Assembly (NCBI GenBank): GCA_019426215.1
Contig: CM033401.1
Location: forward strand, 12,157,134 to 12,221,133
Direction: 5' to 3'
DNA: 64,000 nucleotides
From: Buddleja alternifolia
Lineage: Eukaryota; Streptophyta; Magnoliopsida; Lamiales; Scrophulariaceae
Below are positions 33,319 through 43,859 of the stretch, one piece after another (position 1 is the first letter of the stretch; every line of letters starts with the position of its first letter). Both the position numbers and the translations under genes were made by a program. The notes beneath the pieces were generated by a model that made no database searches, was not told where the DNA came from, and saw nothing but the letters and a program-made list of their open reading frames with translations.

Positions 33319-33516
33319 GTTCTTACCAAAAGAAGGAGGGGAAGATGTGAGAGAAGATTGAGGATAGACCAAAGGCGCAAACATGTAGGTGTCTGATTTC
33401 ATGTAATTGATGATTTTGTTCAACATTAATTTCAGATTTTGACCTTTGCTGCTGCTATGTTTGATGGGTTTCTTCTTCGTCTTGTGAAGTGCAAAAGAAA
33501 CAACTTTCTTCGCCAT
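30794..33516 (-). CDS. Unrecognised plant protein with an internal 20-residue repeat
   Basis: I do not recognise this gene. Exons in coding order: 33516-33327, 32941-32795, 31556-31369 and 30832-30794, joining in frame to 187 aa. The start is the ATG at 33516; the next upstream in-frame codon is GTG. Residues 31-50 (MLNKIINYMKSDTYMFAPLV) and 81-100 (LVKDVENYLKCDCYMYAPLL) are clearly duplicated: both carry Y-x-K-x-D-x-Y-M-x-A-P-L. The N-terminus is Lys/His-rich (residues 3-24), as is KKKEKR (75-80). There is no membrane segment, so it is probably soluble, perhaps nuclear (inference). The ending ERWMEGVDFPIN depends on a weak donor at 31368/31367; if it is unused, the protein ends in intron sequence near 31315. 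Exons 1 and 2 are well supported, exon 3 fairly, exon 4 tentatively. Confidence 0.65.
32987..33013. repeat. (TA)n microsatellite
   Basis: A pure TA run in intron 1 of the unrecognised gene. Confidence 0.9.
33277..33319. repeat. (CA)n(TA)n compound microsatellite
   Basis: About twelve CA units followed by about nine TA units, starting 8 bases beyond the exon 1 donor on the intron side. Confidence 0.9.
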
Positions 33517-33863
33517 TGTTGTTGGAATTAATTGATTGAACACTCATTCAACAGAAAAACGATAATGTAATGTGGCACGAGAGAAGAAGGAATTGAATTG
33601 AGAAGATAAATTTAGGGTCGGTTTGATCGTTACGAAGAAACTGGGAAGCGGTTATGGATACGTGTCAGCTGCAAGGCGCGAGTTGGGTGGCGGTGAAAGA
33701 CAAATGTAAGCTTCATATTTTTAGTGCTTTGAGGACCAAATGAAATGAGGAAAAGGGTAAAAATCATTGGGAAAATTATAATCAAAGGAAAATAAAGGGC
33801 AAATTATTAAAATCTAATTTTTTTTAATAATTTAAGTGAATGAGCAATTATTTTTAATAATTA

Positions 33864-34050
33864 ACGGGGGTTGATCCGAGTGCTAAGCAGTTCGATTCCG
33901 CTTAATCAAGGTTTTGGGTTCGAGACCTTGTGAATGCAGAAAACCTCCGCTGGGAGACTCACCTACCACTACAAGGTGTGCGACCCGGGTCGAATCCGGA
34001 TATAGTCGAGGGTAAAACTCCGGTGAACCGGGTGGGCAACAAAAAAAAAT
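33864..34050 (+). mobile_element. tRNA-derived SINE
   Basis: The block starts 'gggggttgatccgagtgcta' and has a polymerase III B-box match, 'ggttcgagacc', at about 33915-33925, with an A-box-like stretch upstream. It ends 'ggtgggcaac' followed by nine A. This is the layout of a plant SINE: tRNA-like head, unrelated body, A tail. 'aataatt' occurs just before and just after, a possible target duplication. Length about 180 bp plus tail. It lies 350 bp upstream of the unrecognised gene's start. Confidence 0.75.
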
Positions 34051-34139
34051 AATTTGCAAAGACACTAATTTAATTTTAATTAGGAAGGACTTTTAAAATT
34101 TACAAATTATTAAAGTCTAATTTTAATCGAAATTTGCTT

Positions 34140-34505
34140 CCATTCTTTTGTAACAAATGATTTTTTTTTTTAAACTCAAAGGAACTTCTATTATCAATAG
34201 AGATGTCCGATAGAAGAACAAATAAAATATGAGGTGGAGGATCATCAGATTTCTCCTGGCCAAAAGAAGCCGACTTAGCTAAAACATGAGGAACACAATT
34301 ATTCATACGCCTAACGTGACTAAATGAAATACAAGAAAACGAAGAACAAAGAAACTTAATATCAGAAATAAGACGCAACAAAAAGACTAGTCGCGTATCA
34401 GGACTATTAATTTTTAATAGAACCAAAGCACAATCCCTTACCACAACGCCTGACTAACTCGACCGCTCCCTTGCTTCCATAGCTTCAGCAAATTCTAGAT
34501 TGTCA
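34140..34505 (-). pseudogene. LINE ORF2 RNase H domain relic
   Basis: Read on the minus strand the sequence gives AEAMEARE, then RDCALVLLKIN, then DIKFLCSSF and VLAKSA. This is the pattern of the RNase H-like domain at the end of plant LINE ORF2 proteins (A-E-A-x-A-x-R, D-C-x-x-V, A-H-x-L-A). At least one stop interrupts it between AEAMEARE and RDC. No reverse transcriptase part or poly-A tail was identified, so it is a fragment. Confidence 0.55.
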
Positions 34506-34926
34506 ATATGTGGAAAGAGGCGAGAGAGTGATAGGAAGTCCTTTAATGTGAGTGTGGATTAGCACTCCCAAAAATAAAAGATGAAAAAGAAGAAATACGT
34601 TTCTGGAAATTTTTCTTTTTGCCTTCATTCATGAAAATAATGCCAAATAAATACAAAAGTTGCAAGTCCTAAGAACAAGAAAAATTTAACCACTACATCC
34701 TAGCACAATTTGACAACTTAATTCCACTACTTTCAACTTTGACCTATTCCTAATTGAATTAAAACATATGCTGAATTAAAAATAAACTTCTCTTGCACTT
34801 TTCTTCCTATGACAAAATCCTCGGTCCAAACACGCTTCTTCGCACTTATTTTAGGTTTTTCTTCTTTTATTGGCTTAATGGGCATATCAATACTCCCATC
34901 CCCAATAAGGGCTGTTAGTAATTTCA

Positions 34927-36390
34927 TGTTAGATGTTTTGATGATGACAAAATAGGTTTTTATGTTAGACCCCAAAAGAATGTAAGTTTATATTTTTATA
35001 GAATAATTGTATAAGTATTTGAAATGTTGTAATTTTATAAGCTTGTAATTTTTATCTTTATAGATTTTTAGATGCAGTATTAGATACCAAGTCGCTACTA
35101 GAATTCTAGGTGAGTCTATTAGAGATGATGTTGAAAATCAGCGTCTGAAGTCAAGCGAAGATAAAGATTTGGTCTTGAGCGACTGCCAATCGCTATGGAC
35201 TATTTCAAGACTTATGAATCAAGCGATCAAGAAGATCAGATTCACCTGAAATAAATTCCGAAGTCACTAAGGACTTAAATGCAATCATTTAAGCGGACAT
35301 TTATTTTCAACGGAAAATAAATTCAAATGCATTAAATGCTTGATAAGAGTATTAAATGTGATAAGGACAGATTGTATACGGAGCAAGCTACTTACTGACT
35401 TAGACTGCCAGAACTTCAGAGTTCAAACCTGCCACATCAAATCAGTGCAGCAAGATTTCAGGAATGTCAGAGACAAATGTATGACTCACTCGCGCATGAG
35501 AGGCACACACCTACATGTGTCCAACGGACAAATCCCAAGACATTGCCTATAAATACCTCACCTCAGCAAATCCTAAAATACGTACATACACAAGAAAGTC
35601 AAAGCTTTGCTGAAATATTTTCTCAAGAAAAGCTCAGAAACTCCATAGTAAAAAATTCTTCCAAGCTTTTTACATACATTCCAGAGAGTCGTAGATATCT
35701 CAAACATCTTCATAGAAGAACCATACACTATCACTGAGATATCCTAAGTTGTTTGAACTTCCTAAAATCAAACAAACCTGTGATCAAAACCCTCAACCTC
35801 CTCTGTCTGTGTGAAGAAGTTGTTGACACTACAAGCAGTATTTCTGAGTGAGAGAAACTTGTTGGTGAAGATCTTCATTGGTGCTAAAGTCTGTGTGATC
35901 AAGGAGCCCAAAATTATCATTCCCACCTCTATTTTGTAGAAGCCTCTGTGTGATCCTTCGATAATCAATTTAGTAGAATTTCTCCAAGTGTTCAAGGAGA
36001 TTAAGGACGTAGCTGAGATTAAAACACCCAGTGAACCTTACAAATTCTTGTGTTATTTATTATTTTATTGTCTTACTTTCATTCTATCATTTATTTTGAA
36101 AAAGACAAGTAAAATCGGTTAAGCGACTATTTGACCAAAACGAACGCTAAAGCTTTAAAATCATTTCCGCTGTGCTAACCCTGATTAAGCGATTTAAGAT
36201 TTACCCTACTTTGGTAAATTGCTAAAATCACTAAGTCTAAGTTATATTTACTGTAGCGCCTGACCTAGCGCTCAGCTTCCTAAGCATTCAAATATTTAAA
36301 AGTGATACTAATTTTTGAAGTCGAAAAAGACTTCAGATGTCTATTCAACCCCTCCTTCTATATCCTTTCGTATGCCACTTGGGACCATCA
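34927..36390 (+). repeat. 5' LTR of a Ty1/Copia element
   Basis: Runs from TGTTAGATG to CCATCA, about 1464 bp, ending two bases before a primer-binding site. The start 'tgatgatgacaaaatagg' is typical of long-LTR Copia (SIRE/Maximus-like) elements. No second LTR copy was found in the window, so its borders rest on motif position, not on comparison. Confidence 0.6.
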
Positions 36391-36392
36391 AG

Positions 36393-36406
36393 TGGTATCG
36401 GAGCGG
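36393..36406 (+). other. Primer-binding site of the Copia element
   Basis: 'tggtatcggagcgg' follows the LTR by two bases. It matches the usual plant Copia site TGGTATCAGAGC (initiator methionine tRNA) except for one A-to-G change. Confidence 0.8.
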
Positions 36407-36423
36407 TTGAAGTAGAAACCTAA

Positions 36424-36875
36424 GGCTCTGTTTGGATGTGTTTTCATTTCATTTTCAACCGTCATTTTTTAAAATGTATGGGGGAATGAGTTTTTTGATT
36501 TTGTGTGAGAAAAGTGAAAAAAGAAGGTGTGTTTGGTTGTGTTTTTAAAAATGGTTGAAATTGATGATTGTGATGTGTGAAATAATTGAAAAGTAATGAT
36601 TAGATGAATAGTATTGGATTTAAAAATTTAAAGGAGAAGAGAGAGAAAGGTTTAAAAATTGAAAGGAGATGAGAGTGAAAAATGTTAAAAAGAAATTGTG
36701 AGATGAGTGATGTGAAATGTAATTTTAAAGAAATGATTGAATTTTATTGCGAACGTAAAAATAAGAATGAAAATGAGATTATTTTCAGTTAAAAACAATA
36801 TAAAGTGTGTATTTTTATTTTCAGATGAAAATGAAAATGAAAAAAGTGATTTGAAAATACAAACAAACAGGGCCT
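36424..36875. mobile_element. Tourist-like MITE, 452 bp, nested in the Copia leader
   Basis: Ends 'ggctctgtttggatg' and 'caaacagggcc', flanked by TAA (36421-36423 and 36876-36878). It is closely similar to 27351-27801 and almost identical in length. It sits between the primer-binding site and gag, so it inserted after the retrotransposon. Confidence 0.85.
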
Positions 36876-36955
36876 AAGCGTTTCCGAGTGTAACTGCTTG
36901 TTTAGATCCATTTTTCTAAAACTTAGTCCCTTTATTTCCTTTTAAATCTCATATC

Positions 36956-38085
36956 ATGGCTTTTAACAGGATGCCTAAGCTGGTTGAATCAAACTATGAT
37001 TCATGGAAACTTAGAGCATTTGCATACTTAACTTCATGTGATAATGAGATGTGTGATGTAATTACAGATGGACCCATTCAGATCATGAAAGTTGTAACTC
37101 GAGCCCCTGGAGCGACTGAGGCTACTCTAGATGGTTATGTCGAGAAGCCCAAGTTAGAATGGACGCCATAAGATCGGAAAAGAGCAAATCTAGATAATGT
37201 TGGACGAAGTGCTCTCTACTCAGCGTTAGGAGACAATGATGCATTGTTCAACAAGAGCAAGCAATGTAAGACTTCAAAAGAGCTATGAGATAAGTTGGCT
37301 ATAGTGTGTTAAGGTTCTGCACAGATGAAGGAGAACAAGCTCTCCATAGCCATGCAAAGATTTGAGCATTTCAAGATGCAGCCCAACGAGACGCTAGAAC
37401 AATTGGATGCAAGGTTCACTTTGCTCATCACAGAGTGAGCATCACTAGACAAGGAGTTGACTAACAAGGAAATGGTCAACAAGATATTCAGAAGTCTTCC
37501 AAGCAAGTATTTGATTAAGACTGTTGCTATGAGAGAATCACAGACTTTAGAGACTCTAACTCCAGAACATGTGTTTTCAGACTTAAAGGTATTTGAGTTT
37601 GAATTAGGTGAAGTCAGCGACACATCGACTTGAGTGATTGAATCAGGAGCTTCGATCGATACTACCAAAAGTAAGGGTAAAGCGATTAGTGAGGTGAAAT
37701 CAACGGAATCCACTGAGGAAAAAGAGATGGCTTTATTGGTCAAGAAATTCAAGAAATTTCTAAGATATGAAAAGAGAAACCCTATTGGACAAACTTCATT
37801 TCAAACCCTTCCCCCTGCACCAGCGTCTCAGTATCAAGCGCCAGTGTATTCTACATCTCAACCAATAGTGCCAGTTCTATACCAAGGCCTTCATCTCCTA
37901 CATAGAATCTCTTAGCGCCAGTGGTTTTCAAAAGGTTATCAACTGGACAGAAAATGAAAACTAACATTTTTTATAACTGCAGGAAACCAGGGCACTACCA
38001 GGTAAATTGCCCTTATCCGAATGTATCTAAGCCCACAAGGCAACATTACGCGGATAGAAACCAATTCAGGAGCAACCTTCACTAA
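36956..38085 (+). pseudogene. Copia gag relic with defective zinc knuckle
   Basis: Starts MAFNRMPKLVESNYDSWK, the family's opening 'x-N-Y-x-x-W' motif. In the same frame there are five stops: 37169-37171, 37286-37288, 37310-37312, 37436-37438 and 37631-37633. The zinc knuckle at about 37963-38010 reads FYNCRKPGHYQVNC, so the first Cys of the CCHC box is Phe and the usual Gly is Arg. The nucleocapsid could not bind zinc normally. Confidence 0.8.
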
Positions 38086-38091
38086 CAAAGT

Positions 38092-39175
38092 TTGCTAGCG
38101 AAATCTGAACCATTCTCCGCACCTGAAGAGGATTTGGAATCATCAGATGAAAGCAGTGATGATGAGCCAGCCAGTGACTCAGCGCTAATTTGTCTCATGG
38201 AGGGAGATGAAGAAACGTCTGATGACTCGCTATTTAAGGTAAACAATGAATTATCTCATCCTCTTTCTTATGATGAACTACTTGACAAAGTAACTGAGTA
38301 TTAAAAAGATTTTCAAGATGCCGCCAAGATATATCAAAATCACTTCGATATCATTTCATCGCTCACAAGTGATAAAATGACGCTCAAGGCAGAGTTGCAA
38401 GTTCAGCAACAATGCATTGAGAAAAATCAATCGCTTGAGAGTGAAATTACTCAATTAAAAAGTGATATTGATATAATATTCAACAGAGAAGCTGAACTGG
38501 TCGCTAGACTTGCCAAATCAGAGCAGCTTGTCTCATCATTACCGAAAGCATCAAGAAAGCTTGATAATGTGACTGAGGTAACCAGACTTTTTGGTGAAAA
38601 GACCGGTTTAGGTTGTGATAAATTTGGTCAAAAATAAAAAGCGTCTAAGGTTACGAAAACCAACAAAGAAAAAGGTGTATTCTTTGTTGAGAAAAGTTCA
38701 AACAATCAAACGCTGAATGAACCTAAGAACAATGGTAAGAGGCCAAATGAGAAGGTCAATACCAACTCAGGCAATAAGGAGAAGACGAAAGTGAATTATT
38801 TAAAGAAGAAGGTTCATCCAAATGCTCAAAAGTCTAAGGATAAACCATCTACAAGTGAATCAAACGCTAAGCGTCAATCACCAAAAGTGACTACTAAGCC
38901 AGTGCCGAGGAAATACCAGCATCAATATCCTCAAATATCAAGATCATATTATCAATACTATGATGATTATGAATATGATTATGACTATGATTACTATTAT
39001 AATAGATGATATTACTATACACCTAAAAAACATACTCAACAGAAACTGAAATCCAAGAAGGCCAATCTTCCCGTAATGAAGACAAGCCAAATATGGGTTC
39101 CGAAAGTTTTAATTCAAACTAAAGTCACTAACATTGAAGGACCCAAGACAAAATGGGTACCTAAGTCGAATTAGA
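38092..39175 (+). pseudogene. Copia gag C-terminal / spacer relic
   Basis: Acidic Ser/Asp-rich start (SSDESSDDEPASDS), then a coiled-coil-like stretch (KAELQVQQQCIEKNQSLES), then a Lys-rich part and a run of Asp/Tyr (DDYEYDYDYDYYY) before a Trp-Val-Pro-Lys motif repeated twice. Interrupted by stops near 38302, 38635, 39007 and 39172. Such a long tail is seen in SIRE-type elements. Confidence 0.6.
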
Positions 39176-39187
39176 ACTGTCCTTTAA

Positions 39188-39373
39188 ATGCAGGTACCTA
39201 AAACCAACACTAATACTTCAGTTTGGTATATTGATAGTGGGTCATCAAGGCACATGACTGGCTCAAAAGATCTCTTGGTCAACTATCGTACAACCAATGA
39301 TCCTCAAGTTATATTCGGTGATAACTCCAAAGGTAAAACCAAAGGTATAGGTATCATAGGGGGAACATCATGA
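39188..39373 (+). pseudogene. Copia aspartic protease relic
   Basis: Carries WYIDSGSSRHMTG, the retroviral-type protease active site D-S-G with the usual following H-M-T, then VIFGDNSKGKTKGIG. The frame breaks at about 39371. Confidence 0.8.
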
Positions 39374-39599
39374 TTAGTGATGTATATTATGTTGAGGGTC
39401 TTAAGCATAATTTATTGAGCATTAGTTAATTTTTGTGATAAAGGCTTTGAAGTCAAATTCTCAAGCGACTGTTGCTATATTATGACGCTACGACTAAGTC
39501 TACTAAATTAAGAGGAAAAAGAACAAACAATGTATATTTAGTGGATTGGGATTCTACAATTGATAACAACCCCACATGCTAATTTGTTGCTAAGAGTCA

Positions 39600-40470
39600 A
39601 AATGAATTAGGTTAGTTATGACATAGAAAAATGAATCACCTCAACTTTAAGGCAATCTCTCAGTTAATATCGCTAAATCTAGTAGAGGGATTACCTAAGG
39701 GTTCCTTTCAGAAAAATCGCTTATGTGATGCATGTCATATGGGTAAACAAGTTAAATCATCTTTTAAGAAGAAACCATGCCTATCTACTTCTAGAATTCT
39801 TGAACTATTGCATTTAGATTTGTTTGTTCCTATTCAAATTATGAGTGTTAGTGGTAAAAAGTATTCGCTAGTAATAGTTGATGATTTCTCTCACTATACA
39901 TGGGTAGAATTTCTAGCGGCCAAAGATAAAACTAGTGTCAAGCTCACAACGCTAATTCGTCAATTACAAACCTCAAAAGATTTAAAGGTTACGAGAATTA
40001 GAAGTGATAGAGGAACTGAATTTACTAACCAATTTGTTGAGACATTTTGTACAGATTTTGGAATACTTCATGAGTATTCTACTCCTAGAACACCTCAACA
40101 GAATGGAGTTGCCGAGCACCGGAACAGAATGCTCAAAGAAGCCGCTAGGACGATGTTAGCAGAGTCAAAGCTTGCTCCTATGTTTTGGGCCAAATCGATC
40201 AACAGTGCTTGTTACACTCAAAATCGGTGCATGATCAACAAATAACATGGAGAAACTCCATATGAGCTATGGAAGGGAAATAAGCCAAATGTTTCATACT
40301 TTCACGTCTTTGGTTCTAAATGTTTTATCCATAATAATGGATCCCAAAGCCTAAAGACATTTGATCCTAAAGCGGATGAGGGAATCTTTCTAGGCTATGC
40401 CAAAAATGAAAAGAGTTTTCGCATCCTAAATAAGATTAAATCTAAGGTTGAAGAATCCATTCATGTTGTG
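39600..40470 (+). pseudogene. Copia integrase relic
   Basis: Begins with the zinc-binding half (HLNFKAI ... CDACHMGK). Next is the catalytic core: LLHLDLF (first Asp), RSDRGTEF (second Asp) and TPQQNGVAEHRNR (Glu region). The usual G after LDLF is V. A stop lies at 40243-40245, after which the frame continues to about 40470 with VSYFHVFGSKCF. Confidence 0.85.
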
Positions 40471-40871
40471 TTTGATGATGTTAACCAAGAACCGAGTAAG
40501 GTTAATCCTGATGATGTAGGAATTGAAGATCGTGCTCAACAAGCGTCACAAATCAATCTTGGTGAAGATAGTGATGATGATGAGGATGATGAGATCTTTG
40601 TGCCTAATCCTAAGGTTACTCGTGAGGTTACAAATGATGATACTGTAAGAATCGCTGATGATCATGAAGAGAATGATCATCAAGAGCAAATTGGAACTGT
40701 GAATGATGTAGCGACTGCGCAAGAGACAAATCAGGGTCAAGCGATTGATAATCAAGAGTCTATCAACCCGTTCCAACCAGATCGTAAATGGCTTAGAGAT
40801 CATCCATCAGAACTAGTAATTGGAGATATTGAAGTACATGTTAGAACTAGGGCCACTACAATCAATGAGGC

Positions 40872-41639
40872 ATGCTCGCAAGCTTTCTTTCTCAAATGGA
40901 ACCAATGAAAGTGGATGAAGCGCTCAGTGTTTCAAGTTGGGTAGAAGCGATACAAGAAGAGCTTAACCAATTTGAGAGAAGCAAGGTTTGGACGCTAGTA
41001 CCAAGACCAACTTACCAAGGAGTTATTGGAACCAGATGGGTTTTTAGGAACAAGATGGATGAAGATGGCATTGTTATAAGAAACAAAGCCAGATTAGTCG
41101 CTCAGGGTTATTGCCAAGAAGAGGGTATTGATTTTGATGAGACGTATGCCCTAGTAGCCCGTCTTGAAGTGATTCGGATGTTCCTAGCATTTGCCGCATT
41201 CATTAAGTTCACAGTGTATCAAAAGGACGTGAAGAGTGCTTTCCTGAATAGTAAACTCTAAGAAGAGGTATATGTGGAGCAACCACCAGGTTTCATCAAC
41301 AACCATGAGAAAAGTATGGTCTACAAATTGGATAAGGCACTTTACGGCCTTAAACAAGCACCAATAGCATGGTATGGCACTCTCTCTATCTTCCTTATAG
41401 GTAAAGGCTTTTCAAAAGGCAACGTTGATACAACGTTGTTTAAAATTACCCATAATGAAGATATTCTCTTAGTCCAAATTTATGTTGAGGATATTATATT
41501 TGGTTCTACTAATAATCAATTGTGTGAGAAATTTTCGAAAATGATGCAAGATCAATTTGAAATGAGCATGATGAGTGAATTAACTTTCTTAAATGCAATG
41601 CCAAAGGTACTCTATGTTCCAAAAAATGATCACGACTGA
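40872..41639 (+). pseudogene. Copia reverse transcriptase relic
   Basis: Conserved blocks: ALSVSSWVEAIQEELNQ, TRWVFRNK, KARLVAQGY, FDETYALVARLE (usually FAPVARLE), YQKDVKSAFLN, QPPGF, YGLKQAP. A stop at 41259-41261 falls directly after AFLNSKL. The catalytic YVDD box reads YVED (41481-41492), an Asp-to-Glu change at a metal-binding residue. Homology fades after the FL motif near 41600, before RNase H. Confidence 0.88.
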
Positions 41640-41640
41640 T

Positions 41641-43400
41641 AAAGCTTATTAGACGAGAACACTAACCACGTGTATGCCCCGCCTCTATTGAGAAAAATGT
41701 GGATCAAGGTAAATGTGAATAATATATTTATATAACTCATCTCTATAAGTTATTTCTATATCAATAATCCTTGCCATATCTAAATCCTAAAATAAATACA
41801 ACTTTTTTTTTTTCATCTTAGTCTCTTGCATCTTTTTCTTATAGTTATTACACATTTCCTAATTTATTACAATAGATTTATTTTATGGTTACGGCTCAAT
41901 GATGGTGTAAGAGATTCCATGGTTGTTACAATCTCTTGTTTTCATCAAGATTTGGAGTCATTACCAAATTACGCTTATTTTATTCAACTAGTTATTTAGC
42001 TATATTTGACTATGTTTATTAGGAATCCATTATCGTGAAGGAATATATTTCAATTGGGGAATCCCAGTGGGTTGAGTTGCAAAATATATTTCGTCCACGC
42101 AATAAACACGTGGCAACTCCTCCAAAATAGCTAATCATTTTGTCTAGTGACGATGATAATGAGAGAGATAACGATATTTTGTATCCTATGATGAAAGTCA
42201 TTCAAGTTGATGATGATGAAGAAGGTGAAGGTTCAACTATGTTGAATTACGTTGAAGGAAAAATTCACGTCAATATGGTTGACCCAACTGATAAGTACTC
42301 AACAAACGTGAAAAGTACCCAATATAAGTTTGGACCATGGGGTCCAAGTGGTGTTTCACCCACAAAACCACCTACTGTGGTGAATGTCCTCAAGTACTCA
42401 AGAAAGAGCCCCTCAAAAAGACGTTGTCGACCACAGCGAAGATAATGCAAAAGTTGAAGTTTCGTGATCCACGAACCTTCCACATGCTATTTTTTGAACT
42501 AGTATATTCCTATTTTTTTGAAATTTGTAAGGGTGTGCAATTCTTAATGCGTATTTAGACTTGTATGGTATCTTCAATATTTACCAAGATCTTATTTTCT
42601 CTATTTTCAATATTTTAGAAGAATATGAGACTTGGTTCGTATTTTGAATTTTTAAGTATTTATATCAATGTCGTTTGTGTTTTGACAATTTTATGATATT
42701 GCCACAATTGAGATAATTTTTATATGTTTTGAATGACACAAGAATAGAGATGGAAAATTAATGTATTTTCTTGTAAATGTGGTTTCTATTAGATGACAAA
42801 TAGGCATAGGATGAACAAATAGGCAACAACTTTAAAGACTTTTTTTTTGAAAAATTGTGGTCCATCACAACAAATAGAGTTATCCAAATTTTTTTTAGCT
42901 TAAAAATGCAACTTAGATGACAAATTATAGTCGTCTTCGTGAGATTATTAAATATGAATGCACTAAAAGGAATTCATACAAAATGGAATCTAAGACGATT
43001 AATTCTATCCACCATTTGAAAGTTTTTCTAATAGGTAAATGCCACCCAGGAGTACCAAGAGAGTGTAAATTGCATTTCTAGTCCTAAAGTGATGCCTGAA
43101 TTTGTTTTTAACACAAAATTCTTCACTTCACCATATTTCTCTTGTTGCAGCCTCTGAGTCCACTTATTTTTTCAATTTCAAGAACAAAGTGCATCTATAT
43201 TAAATGCTTAACAGCATAAACTATGTGCAACATGTGGCCATAAGTGCAAAAGGAGGCTACACATGCTTCAACAATATAAAAAGTTTAGAGCTGGTACATC
43301 AGGACAACCATGCCCACTTTTACTTAAAAACGACTAAGACTTGACTGCCAAACTAGGATTAACACCATGACTCACAATGCACATAGCACGAGAGGCCGAA
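41641..43400. other. No gene supported
   Basis: Sequence after the truncated Copia element. An acidic frame at 42140-42445 (opening MSSDDDNERDND) has no family motif I recognise and overlaps other frames. I treat it as unproven. Confidence 0.45.
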
Positions 43401-43488
43401 ATAAGGCAAATCATACAAAATCATTATCTACAAATGTATTAAAAGAGTCCACTTATCCTAAAATGTGCTCGTAATGTAAAGAGTCCAC

Positions 43489-43859
43489 TTATCCTAAAGA
43501 GTCCACTTGTGTTGCTAGTAAAGCATTATCTACAAATGTGCTCGTGGAAGAAGATGTATTGGTTGATGTAGTTGTAGAGCATACATTGTCGATAAGAAAA
43601 CTGGGCTTAATATCGTCATTTTTATGGTATTCATCACAAAAAAAGAAAAGAAAAGATCTCCATGGTTCACCCAAGATGGGCATTGGTAGAAATACCGTCT
43701 GTGTTTTTTAGATATATGGGTGACACAGACTATTTTCATTGGTCCATGAGCACATTGGTATTTTGAAGGCCAATCCTTGTGCATTGTTATTATGTCAAGT
43801 ATGATTGTACAATATCCAAACAAAAGGAAATTATATATCATCCAACAAGAAATAATCAA
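43489..43859 (-). pseudogene. GRF-type zinc-finger relic
   Basis: On the minus strand CVTHISKKHRRYFYQCP is followed by FF and, after a one-base frame change in a T/C-rich run near 43640-43660, by FFFCDE. The pattern C-x(n)-R-R-x-F-Y-x-C-P ... F-F-x-W-x-D-E is that of GRF zinc fingers, which occur in plant transposon proteins. The Trp before D-E is Cys and the frame is broken, so it is a relic. Confidence 0.4.

Larger units (their letters stand above)
34927..41640 (+). mobile_element. Decayed, 3'-truncated Ty1/Copia retrotransposon
   Basis: Order: LTR, primer-binding site, a MITE insertion, gag, zinc knuckle, protease, integrase, reverse transcriptase. This gag-protease-integrase-RT order defines Copia. 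The long gag with a coiled-coil and Asp/Tyr-rich tail suggests the SIRE/Maximus group (inference). RNase H and the 3' LTR are missing: the reverse transcriptase homology stops near 41600. Many in-frame stops and changed catalytic residues show the copy is dead. Confidence 0.85.

Noticed and set aside
42140..42445. Acidic 101-codon frame (opens MSSDDDNERDND)
   Set aside because: No recognisable domain and no splice context. It sits in decayed repeat sequence and overlaps two other frames. It may be a relic but cannot be supported.
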